From positions 1 to 24,231 of IMG/VR virus record IMGVR_UViG_3300031566_002964: a DNA stretch of 24,231 nucleotides; one strand, given 5' to 3'. Each line of letters starts with the position of its first letter. The stretch's first letter is position 1. The translations under genes and the position numbers were made by a program. The notes beneath the pieces are model-generated. The model saw only the letters and a program-made list of their open reading frames with translations, did not search any database and was not told the origin of the DNA. Below are positions 1-7,640 of the stretch, in pieces. Origin of the DNA: a virus.

Positions 1-1
1 A

Positions 2-1198
2 AACAATTGGTTCTCAAGTGAATTCTTCACGAATTGGGAGTTTCCCAAGCGAATTAGATATATCACAGATCCCAAGTTGGTTGAGGAAATCGGACCCTTT
101 CACTCCGAGGTTGAGAAATGGTGGCCGAAGGGTAAATATGAGGCTATTAAAAGCGGAAAACAGTACTTTTCGCAATATAAAGCAAAGGATTGGGTCATCG
201 ACGTTATGACTTACGATCAAGAGGTGAGACAATTTGAAGGCGGAACCATGGGGATGGTGGTCTTTGATGAACCGCCTCCCCGGTCAATCTGGCACGCTTG
301 TATCGCTAGACTGAGGTTGGGGGGTGTCATTTTGGTAGTTATGACTCCCTTGACATCGGCCGGGTGGTTTTATGACGAGGTGGTCCCCAAGCACCGAGAT
401 AAGATCGTTTACGCCTCCATGGAAGATGCCTGTAAGCAACATGGGGTTCGGGGCCACCTAGAACACGACCAGATCCAAAGAATAATCTCAGAGATGGACC
501 CCGAACAGGTCGAGGCCAGGGCCTATGGCCGGGCCATGTACCTAAGTGGATTGATATTCAAGAACTTTGATTATTCGGTCCACGTTGCCAAGGCCCCGTT
601 ATCTGTTCCTGAGGACGCTAAGGTTTGGCATATCGTTGACCCACATATCGACAAGCCCTTTGCAATGATGTGGGGTTATTGGGGGAAGGATGGAGTGTTC
701 TATCAGATAGCCGAATGGCCCAACCAGGACTTCTATCGAATGAGAGGGAGCGTCCACGGGATACAGGATTACAAGAATATTATCAAGCAGAAGGAACAGG
801 GTTGGAATGTCACAAAGCGTATCATTGATAGGCATTTTGCAGAGACCAGGAACCTATATTCTAACCGTACTTTAAGAGAAGATTTTAGATTGGTAGGAAT
901 ACCTTTCGACCCATCATATTCCACCAAGGAAGAAGTTGATTCCGGGATTCTCCGGGTCAGATCCGTTTTGAATTACAACGTAAAAAAACCCATTGATTCT
1001 GTTAACTGTCCAAAGTACATGGTATCGCCTACCTGTTTAAATACAATCAAAGGCTTTCTAAGGTGGACATTTGACGAACGAGGACATCCCAAGGAGGAAT
1101 ACAAGGATTTCATGGATTTGGTTAGGTATGCCATGATGGCCAATATGCCATCCCGGCAGGAGCCACCGCCACGAATCCCCAAACAACTTTATGGCTGA
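2..1198 (+). CDS. terL: Terminase large subunit, C-terminal part (5' end outside window)
   Basis: This is the packaging motor ATPase/nuclease that cuts concatemeric DNA and drives it into the procapsid through the portal. The frame is open to the window edge, so the N-terminus with Walker A is missing; a TTG at 77 is not a credible start. A Walker B-like VVFDEPPP (Asp at 266-268, Glu at 269-271) ends a hydrophobic strand and is followed by the motif III-like stretch VVMTPLTSAGWFYDE. The C-terminal half fits the RNase H-like nuclease, with acidic residues in HIVDPH, RIIDRHFAE and, near the end, DFMDLVRYAMM. The stop overlaps the portal start by 8 bases (ATGGCTGA), so the two are probably translationally coupled. 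The family call rests on these motifs plus the adjacent portal gene. Confidence 0.9.
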   Translation, partial: NNWFSSEFFTNWEFPKRIRYITDPKLVEEIGPFHSEVEKWWPKGKYEAIKSGKQYFSQYKAKDWVIDVMTYDQEVRQFEGGTMGMVVFDEPPPRSIWHACIARLRLGGVILVVMTPLTSAGWFYDEVVPKHRDKIVYASMEDACKQHGVRGHLEHDQIQRIISEMDPEQVEARAYGRAMYLSGLIFKNFDYSVHVAKAPLSVPEDAKVWHIVDPHIDKPFAMMWGYWGKDGVFYQIAEWPNQDFYRMRGSVHGIQDYKNIIKQKEQGWNVTKRIIDRHFAETRNLYSNRTLREDFRLVGIPFDPSYSTKEEVDSGILRVRSVLNYNVKKPIDSVNCPKYMVSPTCLNTIKGFLRWTFDERGHPKEEYKDFMDLVRYAMMANMPSRQEPPPRIPKQLYG

Positions 1199-3275
1199 AT
1201 TCGATAACGAGGCATTAGGACAAGCAGGAATGATTCCACAGGGTGTAGAGTTATTAAATAACGTATTCCCACAGATCGAAGAGAAAGAGGAACCGAAGAA
1301 GAAAGTCAAATTTAAACCACCCAACCAATCCCAGGAAGATTACGAGATTGCCAACATGGTTATGGAACGGAAGGAATCTTCCAGGAACTTCCGTAGACCA
1401 AAGCAGGAGATATGGGACAAGTTATGGGACCATTACACCCAGAATTATGACTCCACCGGTAAGGAAGGGTGGCAGTCTAAGCGGTTTTGGCCTGAGACCA
1501 TCAAGGTAGTTGAAACGATTTGTTCCAACTTATCAGCTGCTATCCTTGGAGCAGATGTTCCCGTTCAGTGGGAGAGTAAAATCAAGGAGTTTGAGGGTCG
1601 GGTTGATGACATAAACGAGATAGTGAAGAATGACGTAATCAAAGGTAAATTTCATCTAAATGCTAATCAACTCTTAAGGGAGTTATGTCTCTTGGGTACA
1701 GCGGTTGGCCGTGTTGATTACGATAAACGTGTCGAGACCGTAATGGTTAAGAATCGCAAAAAGCCAAACATGATGGAAATCTTTATGAGTAAGTTGAATG
1801 GTGGGAATCCGAAAGTAGATGATTACGAATTTTCTGAGGAAGAAAAGGTTGTCAGTGATACTACAAAGGTGAAATACGTTGATTTGTATAAGTTATTCCC
1901 TGAGCCTTACACATCGGATATATCCAAGGACCATTGGATTATCGAAGAAAGAAGGATATCTAACGCCGAGTTAATGAGGTTGGCCGCCCACCCAGATGAG
2001 TATTACCGGATAGATATAAGTCAAGAGATGTTAATGAGTGGTGAAAGGGACGAGAGGAGCAACGAGGAGACCCAGGCCCGGAGAGATGATCTTCTGCAAC
2101 CGGACGTTGCTCTTAGTTACCTAGATCCTGACAAGCCTCATACTTTGGATGAATACTTCGGACCTGCACCAATATGGATGATTGAACCTGGAAAGAAGAA
2201 TGATGAGAAGCATAAATATGATTTGGCTTATTGTTGGTTTTGGGTTATTGATGGGATGTGGGTAGTCCGAAAGAAACGCAACTGCTATCGAGATGCAGAG
2301 CCGCCTTATTTCAAATTTGAGTATGTCAAGATTCCGACCGATTGGTGGGGCATTGGCCCTGCAGAAATGATGTTATGGCTACAGATCGAAAAGAACGAGT
2401 TGGTCAATACAGCCTTGGACAATGTGAATATTATTTTGAACAAGGTTATCGCCATCCTGAAAGATAAGGTCCCGACAAACACATGGGATCGGTTGAAGTC
2501 TGAGCCAGGAGGGATGTGGTTGTTTGAAAATACGGACGATATCCGGAAGGTAATGATGCCGGTCGAGTTTGGGAATCTCCTGAAAGACATCTACATGATG
2601 ATCGAGATGGTAGACAATGCCATTCAAGAGGTAACGGGTGCGGTGAAGGCTACTATAGGAGTTGGAGGGGCCCAGGAAGAGGCTGGCGGTGGAACCTTTA
2701 GAGGCCAGTTGATGAACAAACAGATAGCCACTGATCGGTTCATGCTTTATGCTCGGACATTAGAGGGTGGCGGTATGTTGGATTGTTTCCGAAAATTCTA
2801 CCAGAGGATTTATCAGTATAAGACTTACGAATCTGTTTCAAAGATTTTAGGTAAAGAGGCTTTCAAGGACTTTGAGTTTATTCCACCAGAGGAATTGGAC
2901 GAGGTTTCAAATCTAACCCCTATGGGAGTTTTAAGTCTAGAGAATCGGGCTGTTAAGCCTGGGATGATGTTGAACTTCGATAAGGCATTTGCCAATGAAC
3001 CTTGGTATAAAAGATACGAGAACGCAAGGAAGATATGGGTTGAAAGTGGGAATGGTGATCCAGATACGGTCACACTTACACCGGATGAGTTAGAGGAATT
3101 TAATAGGGCCAAGAAAGAGATCCTTGCAAGTGGTCAACAGGGGGGGCCTCAGCCTGGGGGGCAACAGAATGAACCTCCCGGTGGGATGGAGCCGCCATTA
3201 CCAGAGATACCGCCAGGACCGCCACAGCCGAATAGCCCAGGACCCTTACCATCGGTTCCAGGGGGGATGCAATGA
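1191..3275 (+). CDS. Portal protein
   Basis: This 694-residue protein should form the dodecameric ring at the capsid vertex through which DNA is packaged and ejected. It directly follows terminase and precedes scaffold and capsid. It has the portal pattern: an acidic/aromatic N-terminal region (EIWDKLWDHY), a segment resembling the wing (FWPETIKVVETICSNL), a central GIGPAEMMLWLQIEKNELVNTALDN region, and a helical crown region (MVDNAIQEVTGAVKATIG). Its length suits long podovirus-type portals. The last 50 residues are a low-complexity Gly/Pro/Gln tail encoded by several G runs (3140-3146, 3156-3161, 3261-3266). No good SD lies just upstream; the nearest AGGAG is 28 bases away, so translation probably depends on coupling to terminase. 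The stop overlaps the next ATG (ATGA). Confidence 0.9.
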   Translation: MAEFDNEALGQAGMIPQGVELLNNVFPQIEEKEEPKKKVKFKPPNQSQEDYEIANMVMERKESSRNFRRPKQEIWDKLWDHYTQNYDSTGKEGWQSKRFWPETIKVVETICSNLSAAILGADVPVQWESKIKEFEGRVDDINEIVKNDVIKGKFHLNANQLLRELCLLGTAVGRVDYDKRVETVMVKNRKKPNMMEIFMSKLNGGNPKVDDYEFSEEEKVVSDTTKVKYVDLYKLFPEPYTSDISKDHWIIEERRISNAELMRLAAHPDEYYRIDISQEMLMSGERDERSNEETQARRDDLLQPDVALSYLDPDKPHTLDEYFGPAPIWMIEPGKKNDEKHKYDLAYCWFWVIDGMWVVRKKRNCYRDAEPPYFKFEYVKIPTDWWGIGPAEMMLWLQIEKNELVNTALDNVNIILNKVIAILKDKVPTNTWDRLKSEPGGMWLFENTDDIRKVMMPVEFGNLLKDIYMMIEMVDNAIQEVTGAVKATIGVGGAQEEAGGGTFRGQLMNKQIATDRFMLYARTLEGGGMLDCFRKFYQRIYQYKTYESVSKILGKEAFKDFEFIPPEELDEVSNLTPMGVLSLENRAVKPGMMLNFDKAFANEPWYKRYENARKIWVESGNGDPDTVTLTPDELEEFNRAKKEILASGQQGGPQPGGQQNEPPGGMEPPLPEIPPGPPQPNSPGPLPSVPGGMQ

Positions 3276-3523
3276 TAAGTAACGAGGACAAAGAACAAGA
3301 GCTAAGGATGTTGGCTAATTCTTATTTAGAGATGAAGAAGTTTCATGCTTGGGGACATTTGATGGATTACATTAGTGGCCTAAAGGAATCCGCAACGATA
3401 GAGATAGATCAGAAGGACCGTGACGAAATTAGCTCAGTTGACATGGGATGGGTAAAAGGAGTTCGTGAGACCGTAGGAAAGATCCAGCGGCATATTGAGA
3501 ACGCTATCAATGAGGCGGTTTAA
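3272..3523 (+). CDS. Small hypothetical protein between portal and scaffold
   Basis: An 83-residue, mostly helical and charged protein. Its ATG overlaps the portal stop as ATGA, and the upstream G-rich tract (GGGGGG at 3261-3266) may act as a poor SD. I do not recognise a family. It contains the stretch ELRMLANSYLEMKKFHAWGHLMDYISGL and ends in GWVKGVRETVGKIQRHIENAI, consistent with two or three amphipathic helices. Small helical proteins at this place in phage head operons are often decoration, chaperone or unknown proteins; nothing here decides among them. A -1 slip on the G run would fuse it to the portal tail. Confidence 0.75.
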   Translation: MISNEDKEQELRMLANSYLEMKKFHAWGHLMDYISGLKESATIEIDQKDRDEISSVDMGWVKGVRETVGKIQRHIENAINEAV

Positions 3524-3524
3524 T

Positions 3525-3665
3525 GTGGAAACTAACGACAACAAAGTTTTTATTGGGAAGTTATTTCAAGTAGCAAGAGAGTTAGAGGAGATGGAGATTG
3601 AAGAACTAATGAAGAAGCACGATGATTGGTTCGATTATATTTCCGCTCTATTTTCGGAGAACTAA
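3525..3665 (+). CDS. Very small hypothetical protein (46 aa, GTG start)
   Basis: This ORF starts with GTG right after the previous stop, with GAGG (3512-3515) about nine bases upstream, and runs to TAA at 3663-3665, one base before the next ATG. The product begins METNDNKVFIGKLF and is acidic and helical (ELEEMEIEELMKKHDDWFDY). It fills what would otherwise be a 140-base gap in a densely packed operon, which supports it being real. It shares the pattern 'helix then H/W-D-Y-I-S-x-L' with the preceding gene (HLMDYISGL against DWFDYISAL), so the two may be related small paralogues. Function unknown. Confidence 0.55.
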   Translation: METNDNKVFIGKLFQVARELEEMEIEELMKKHDDWFDYISALFSEN

Positions 3666-3666
3666 T

Positions 3667-3810
3667 ATGCCTTGGAAAGTTGGTAAGAAAACTGAGAAGG
3701 GTTGGCCCATTAAGAGATCTGACACAGGAAAAACGGTTGGATACTCAAAGACAAAAGAGAAGGCGAAGGCATCCGTAAAGGCTCGTTATGTTAATTATAA
3801 GGGGAGGTGA
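3667..3810 (+). CDS. Small basic phage protein, 'MPW..' type (47 aa)
   Basis: Begins MPWKVGKKTEKGWPIKRSD and continues with GKTVGYSKTKEKAKASVKAR. This resembles a widespread family of tiny phage and bacterial proteins of the form 'MPW-x-KKG-x-W-x-V-x-GKVVG-x-H-x-T-x-x-KAKAQ-x-AL', usually 40-60 residues and of unknown function. I chose the ATG at 3667 over an in-frame ATG at 3622 because GGAG (3656-3659) lies at proper spacing and because the family starts MPW. The ORF ends in GGGGAGGTGA, which doubles as the SD for the next gene. The protein is very basic, so nucleic-acid or virion contact is possible but unproven. Confidence 0.7.
   Translation: MPWKVGKKTEKGWPIKRSDTGKTVGYSKTKEKAKASVKARYVNYKGR
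3803..3810 (+). promoter_or_regulatory. Strong Shine-Dalgarno overlapping a stop codon
   Basis: GGAGGTGA is an 8-base match to the anti-SD complement. Its last three bases are the stop codon of the upstream 47-residue gene, and it lies six bases before the ATG at 3817. Confidence 0.75.
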
Positions 3811-3816
3811 ATTAGC

Positions 3817-4140
3817 ATGGAAGGTTATTGCAAGTTACATAATCGGAGGTTTGTTCATTGTTGTGTCGAAACTTGTCTGGAGTATAGGATGAGGATACAG
3901 GAAGAAATTGAGCCGAGTAAATTTATTGAGAAAACCCCTGGTTTCTATGAGAAAAAGAAAATTAACGAGAAACAATTGGATATTTATGTGGAAAAAGTTT
4001 TAGATGGAATCAATTTTTATGAAGAAAGGAAAGCATTAAATAATTTATGGAAAATAGATTTTTTGAATTTTCGGCCACAACCTGACATGATCGGGCGGCC
4101 AGAAAAGGAGGAAGGATGGAAAACAGTAATGATGTGGTAG
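3817..4140 (+). CDS. Hypothetical protein with N-terminal Cys/His cluster
   Basis: A 107-residue protein preceded by one of the strongest SD sites in the window. The N-terminus carries Cys5, His8, His14, Cys15, Cys16 and Cys20 (YCKLHNRRF then HCCVETCLEYR), a spacing compatible with a small metal-binding knuckle; metal binding is inference. The rest is charged and helical (YVEKVLDGINFYEERKALNNLW). The last 25 bases overlap the scaffold-like gene in another frame. No family is recognised. Its place between portal and scaffold makes a head-assembly role plausible only by position. Confidence 0.7.
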   Translation: MEGYCKLHNRRFVHCCVETCLEYRMRIQEEIEPSKFIEKTPGFYEKKKINEKQLDIYVEKVLDGINFYEERKALNNLWKIDFLNFRPQPDMIGRPEKEEGWKTVMMW

Positions 4141-5087
4141 TGGCCCCGTCTGACGAAGAGAAAACCTCTGAGCAGATTATCACTGAAATAGAAGCGTTAC
4201 AAAAAGGACAACTTAACTCCAATGGCAATATTGGAGATAAGCCCGCTATTTCAGAAGAATCTGAGCAAGTAGTCTCCGAATCAGAACAGGACAAGCCCGC
4301 CGAACCGGAGGAGACTTCATCCTCTGAGGAAGTGACTGCCCCGCCGGGGGACGACAAGGCAGTAGGGAAGTTGATGAAAAAGAAGGGATTCAAATCGGTC
4401 CGTGACTTAGCGAAATCCTACGAACACCTAGAAAGGAAGATGCATCAAGACAAGGGAAAAGAGAAGGAATCTGTGAGGGAATATACCCCTCCTGTGGCAC
4501 AACAACGCCCGTCCACTCAATTCGACCCTATGTCGCTTCAATCTGGCGTTTCAATAGATGAATTAGCTAATCAATACAATATGCAAAGATCCGACTTCGA
4601 GGCAATAATGAGGTTGGTCACAGATGCATCTAACTTGATTGCTGATAAAAAAGTGAAGCCAATGGAAGAACGTCATGCAATCCTTGAAAAGGAGATTCGG
4701 AGAGGTCGTGAATTGCGAATGATCGAAAATGATCCTCTCTCTCGAAACCCAGAGATTCTAGCAGAGATGAATCAAATGTTAGAGGGAGATCCGTCAATAT
4801 TCGCCCAACAACCTGATCCACTATTATATGCCTTCAATGTGGCAATCAATTCAGTGGCCAGGAAAAAATTAGTGGGATCTCAAAATAGTGATGGGAGAAC
4901 ATCCGGAGGACATGGGTCTGAGTTACCATCTACACCACCACCGTCGGGGGGAGGGTCGAGTGGTGGGCCTAGGGGGATTCAGTTAAAACCTCCATCTCAA
5001 TTATCGCCGGAGAAATTTGCCTCCCTTTCAAGTGCCGATCAAGAAAAAGCGTTGAGGAAAATGGGTGTTAACTTCAAGAACTATTAG
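4116..5087 (+). CDS. Capsid scaffold-like protein
   Basis: A 323-residue protein located just before the major capsid gene, where phages of this layout encode the scaffold that templates procapsid assembly and is then lost. The first 85 residues are acidic and Ser/Glu/Pro-rich. Next comes a basic-helical segment GKLMKKKGFKSVRDLAKSYEHL, a pattern typical of phage scaffolds ('gf.s.edLAksY..lE.k'). A helical middle follows (ERHAILEKEIRRGRELRMIE), then a Gly/Ser/Pro linker (PPPSGGGSSGGPRG) and a C-terminal segment SPEKFASLSSADQEKALRKM that could be the capsid-binding helix. AAGGAGG (4105-4111) precedes the ATG. It has no visible protease active site. Confidence 0.75.
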   Translation: MENSNDVVVAPSDEEKTSEQIITEIEALQKGQLNSNGNIGDKPAISEESEQVVSESEQDKPAEPEETSSSEEVTAPPGDDKAVGKLMKKKGFKSVRDLAKSYEHLERKMHQDKGKEKESVREYTPPVAQQRPSTQFDPMSLQSGVSIDELANQYNMQRSDFEAIMRLVTDASNLIADKKVKPMEERHAILEKEIRRGRELRMIENDPLSRNPEILAEMNQMLEGDPSIFAQQPDPLLYAFNVAINSVARKKLVGSQNSDGRTSGGHGSELPSTPPPSGGGSSGGPRGIQLKPPSQLSPEKFASLSSADQEKALRKMGVNFKNY

Positions 5088-5114
5088 GGACGAAGCTGAA
5101 AGGAGTTAATCTAA

Positions 5115-6137
5115 ATGGCAGTTTATACAGATACAGGTGGTGCGACAATCACAACCATGATCCCAAGTTATTACAACAAGATCTGGGTTGAAAGATTAGA
5201 AGCCACTTTAGTATTCGACAAATACGGAGTCAAAGCTGATATTCCTAGAGGCGAAGGTGGTTCAATCATCTGGCACGCTCTTAGGTCTATTGGCCAGGGG
5301 TACACCCTGGACGAAACCACTCCTGCCGGGACCTCTGCGGTCTCGACTCGGAAGGTTTCTGCGGTTCCTGTTTGGAAAGCTCAATTGGTTGATGTGACTA
5401 CTCGTGTTGAAGCTACTGCGGTTAATAATGTTGTGAAAGAGGTCGTTGCTGAGATGGGATATTCAGCGGCTCTGACCAAGGACTCCGACATTGCTGACCA
5501 AATTGGTTTCGGTTCTGCTTGTTCTACTGGTGTGGCTAACGCCGCCTCAGTGACCTTGCCGAGTATTTACACTCAGGGTTTCCCTATTTACGAGGGAAAT
5601 ACCGATACTTGTTACTGGGCAGTGAAGGCTCTGCAAAATGGGTTGTTCTCTTCTGTTCCCACCGTTGCCCACGTTCGTGGTGCGGTGGCTCAGTTGCGGA
5701 CTCTCAATGCACGACCTCATTCAGATGGGACCTATCGAGGAATCATCAGCCCCAAAGCATCGAAACAAATCCGTGCCTCCACCGACTTCGTTGGATGGAT
5801 GGCTTACACGAACCGTGCAGCTATGGAACGTGGAAAACTCGGAGTTATCGAAGATGTGATGTTTGAAGAATCTTCCAACGCTATTCTCGAACCAGTTCTT
5901 GCATCGAATTGGTCGGGACATGTTAGTGCGGGAGACGTTCACGGCATTCTAATCTTCGGAAAAGGTGCTTACGGGACGACAAAGATCCGTGGAGAAGATG
6001 CGAAAGTTAATGTTCTTACTGGTGCCGACAAAGCAGATCCACACAATCTGCACACCTACATTAGCTACAAATTCGCTCATGCTTCTAAGATCCTGAATCC
6101 TTCGGCTGGAATCATTCTGAGCTGGCTGGTAGTCTAA
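5115..6137 (+). CDS. Major capsid protein, N4-gp56 type
   Basis: This 340-residue protein is the likely shell subunit. It matches the N4-gp56 family pattern: IPRGEGGSIIWHALRSIGQGYTLDE near residues 40-70, then KVSAVPVWKAQLVDVTTRVEA, the long helix region (VVKEVVAEMGYSAALTKDSDIAD), RGIISPKASKQIRASTDFVGW, and GKLGVIEDVMFEESSNAI, with the C-terminal YISYKFAHASKILNPSAGII. The family has an HK97-like fold; that is known of the family, not visible here. AAGGAGTT (5099-5106) lies about eight bases before the ATG. Codon use is more GC- and pyrimidine-ending (GTT/GCT/ATC/TCT) than in neighbouring genes, as expected for the most highly expressed gene. A GC-rich hairpin follows the stop. Confidence 0.92.
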   Translation: MAVYTDTGGATITTMIPSYYNKIWVERLEATLVFDKYGVKADIPRGEGGSIIWHALRSIGQGYTLDETTPAGTSAVSTRKVSAVPVWKAQLVDVTTRVEATAVNNVVKEVVAEMGYSAALTKDSDIADQIGFGSACSTGVANAASVTLPSIYTQGFPIYEGNTDTCYWAVKALQNGLFSSVPTVAHVRGAVAQLRTLNARPHSDGTYRGIISPKASKQIRASTDFVGWMAYTNRAAMERGKLGVIEDVMFEESSNAILEPVLASNWSGHVSAGDVHGILIFGKGAYGTTKIRGEDAKVNVLTGADKADPHNLHTYISYKFAHASKILNPSAGIILSWLVV

Positions 6138-6147
6138 CGAATCTTCT

Positions 6148-6186
6148 CATGGGGCCCAGTGGTGCTCCCCCACCCTGGGCCTCATG
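6148..6186 (+). terminator. GC-rich stem-loop after the capsid gene (attenuator, processing site or weak terminator)
   Basis: CATGGGGCCCAG (6148-6159) pairs with CTGGGCCTCATG (6175-6186): 12 pairs including one G-U, with a further GTGG/CCAC pairing possible inside the loop. No T tract follows, so it is not a standard intrinsic terminator. It could be an mRNA stabiliser or partial terminator that sets capsid transcript level above that of downstream genes. Confidence 0.5.
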
Positions 6187-6195
6187 GGGACCATT

Positions 6196-6202
6196 AAAGG
6201 AG
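6196..6202 (+). promoter_or_regulatory. Shine-Dalgarno that selects the GTG start at 6208
   Basis: AAAGGAG lies five bases before GTG 6208. The in-frame ATG at 6184 sits inside the hairpin's 3' arm and has no SD, so GTG is the better start. Confidence 0.65.
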
Positions 6203-6207
6203 AATAC

Positions 6208-6498
6208 GTGAAAAAGAAAATAGAGAAAAGGCAGTCAAAGAAGAAAAGATTTGTTCTTGATATTGATGTGGAGCCAAAGAAGGTTAAAAGGTTTGAACCA
6301 CCGAAAGATATTGTCATAGAAACAAAGCCAAAGGCTTTTTTTGAGCCATGGAGAGAATCTTACGAGAAGTTAAAAGAAAGGATTGAAGAAATTAATCCGG
6401 ATTGTGGTCGAGGTGGATGCTTGCACCCAAAAGAGAACCATGACGATTTCACTGGCGAATGCCACGATCCTGGTTGTAATTGCATAAAATTTATTTGA
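6208..6498 (+). CDS. Small protein with C-terminal Cys/His cluster
   Basis: A 96-residue protein with a very basic first 45 residues (KKKIEKRQSKKKRF) and a C-terminal Cys/His module: Cys66, Cys71, His73, His78, Cys85, His86, Cys90 and Cys92, in the order CGRGGCLHP, ENHDDFTGEC, HDPGCNCIKF. This resembles the short 'CxxCGHxxxxHxxxxGxCxxCxCxxF' modules common in small bacterial and phage proteins, thought to bind a metal. The basic arm suggests nucleic-acid contact; both roles are inference. It lies between the capsid hairpin and the aminotransferase and may be the first gene of the inserted cassette or the last of the head module. Confidence 0.75.
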   Translation: MKKKIEKRQSKKKRFVLDIDVEPKKVKRFEPPKDIVIETKPKAFFEPWRESYEKLKERIEEINPDCGRGGCLHPKENHDDFTGECHDPGCNCIKFI

Positions 6499-6509
6499 TA
6501 GGTTTATAA

Positions 6510-7640
6510 ATGCCTTTGATTGGAATAAAAAAATTCACCCAGTTTGGTACGCCTGGGATAACGGAAGATGAAATATCTGCTGTTTCCGATGTATTGAGAT
6601 CCGGTTGGCTTTCAACTGGTAACGTTTCAATGCAATTCGAGAAAGAATTTGAATCCTATACCATGTCAGAACATACAGCAATCGCTGTAAATTCTTGCAC
6701 CATGGGAATATATCTTTCTTTAAAAGCTATCGGGGTCGGACATGGTGACGAGGTTATTTTACCGCCGTTGACATTTTGTGCAACTCTTAACGCAGTTATA
6801 GCAACTGGGGCCAATCCTGTACTCGTTGATGTAAAAGAGGATGGGCAGATAAATGAAGAATTGGTTAGGAAATCAATAACAGGAAAAACGAAGGCAATAA
6901 TCCCAGTTGATTACACTGGATCTACCTGTGATTTTCTTTTGTTATCTAATATAGCGAAGAAGAACAACATCCCAATCGTTGAGGATGCTGCCCATGGATT
7001 CGGTGGAAGATATTTGATGACTACCAGAAAGATTGGGTCCATGGCAGATTTTGCTTGTTTTAGTTTCTATCCAAACAAGAATATAACGAGTGCTGAGGGT
7101 GGCATGGTTCTCGTTAAAGATCATTTAATGGCGAATAAATTACGCTCAATGTCAATGAATGGTCTTAATACTGATTCGTGGAATCGGAATGCGAATGGGA
7201 ATGGATACCAGGTTGTTACGACTGGATTCAAGGGTAATCTTCCAGATGTATTGGCGGCCATAGGATTGGTTCAGCTTAGGAGATGGAATAAAATACATGA
7301 TAAAAGACTAAGCATTTGGAGAGAATACGAGAAAAACTTTGGCAATAAGCCAATGAGCCACTCGACACATTTATACACGGTTTTGGTAAACGATAGAGAT
7401 TTATTAAGGGAGCAGATGAAGGAAAAAGGAATAGGAACAGGAGTTCATTTTAGGCCTTTGCATTTAGAGCCAGCCTATTCTTACCTTGGCTTTGTTAAAG
7501 GTTCGTTTCCAATTGCAGAACGTATTGGAGAGATGACAATCAGCCTTCCTATTTCAACATCCATGGACGGTGATGATATTTCCAACGTAATTAAGACATT
7601 GAGAGAATTGAGGCCAGAGATCATAAAAGATGAAAACTAA
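6510..7640 (+). CDS. DegT/DnrJ/EryC1/StrS-family sugar aminotransferase
   Basis: A PLP enzyme of 376 residues, the usual length for this family, which transfers an amino group to a keto-sugar nucleotide. Family landmarks are clear: SGWLSTGNVSMQFEKEF (31-47), VNSCTMGIYLSLKAIG (60-75), GDEVILPPLTFCATLNAV (79-96), VEDAAHGFGG (157-166, with Asp159 for the pyridine nitrogen), and SFYPNKNITSAEGG, where Lys190 is the expected Schiff-base lysine. The C-terminus has GTGVHFRPLHLEPAY, also typical. The exact sugar cannot be read; no dehydratase or epimerase partner is in the window, so the keto-sugar would come from the host or from genes elsewhere. The start has only a weak AGG (6500-6502). The gene overlaps the methyltransferase gene by 11 bases. 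An amino sugar made here could feed the glycosyltransferases downstream. Confidence 0.9.
   Translation: MPLIGIKKFTQFGTPGITEDEISAVSDVLRSGWLSTGNVSMQFEKEFESYTMSEHTAIAVNSCTMGIYLSLKAIGVGHGDEVILPPLTFCATLNAVIATGANPVLVDVKEDGQINEELVRKSITGKTKAIIPVDYTGSTCDFLLLSNIAKKNNIPIVEDAAHGFGGRYLMTTRKIGSMADFACFSFYPNKNITSAEGGMVLVKDHLMANKLRSMSMNGLNTDSWNRNANGNGYQVVTTGFKGNLPDVLAAIGLVQLRRWNKIHDKRLSIWREYEKNFGNKPMSHSTHLYTVLVNDRDLLREQMKEKGIGTGVHFRPLHLEPAYSYLGFVKGSFPIAERIGEMTISLPISTSMDGDDISNVIKTLRELRPEIIKDEN

Noticed and set aside
4010-4393. Minus-strand open frame of 127 codons over the scaffold start
   Set aside because: Antisense of the Glu/Ser-rich scaffold N-terminus. It crosses two well-supported genes.
5609-5866. Extra plus-strand frames inside the capsid gene
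   Set aside because: They are entirely inside the capsid gene in another frame, with no SD and no recognisable product.
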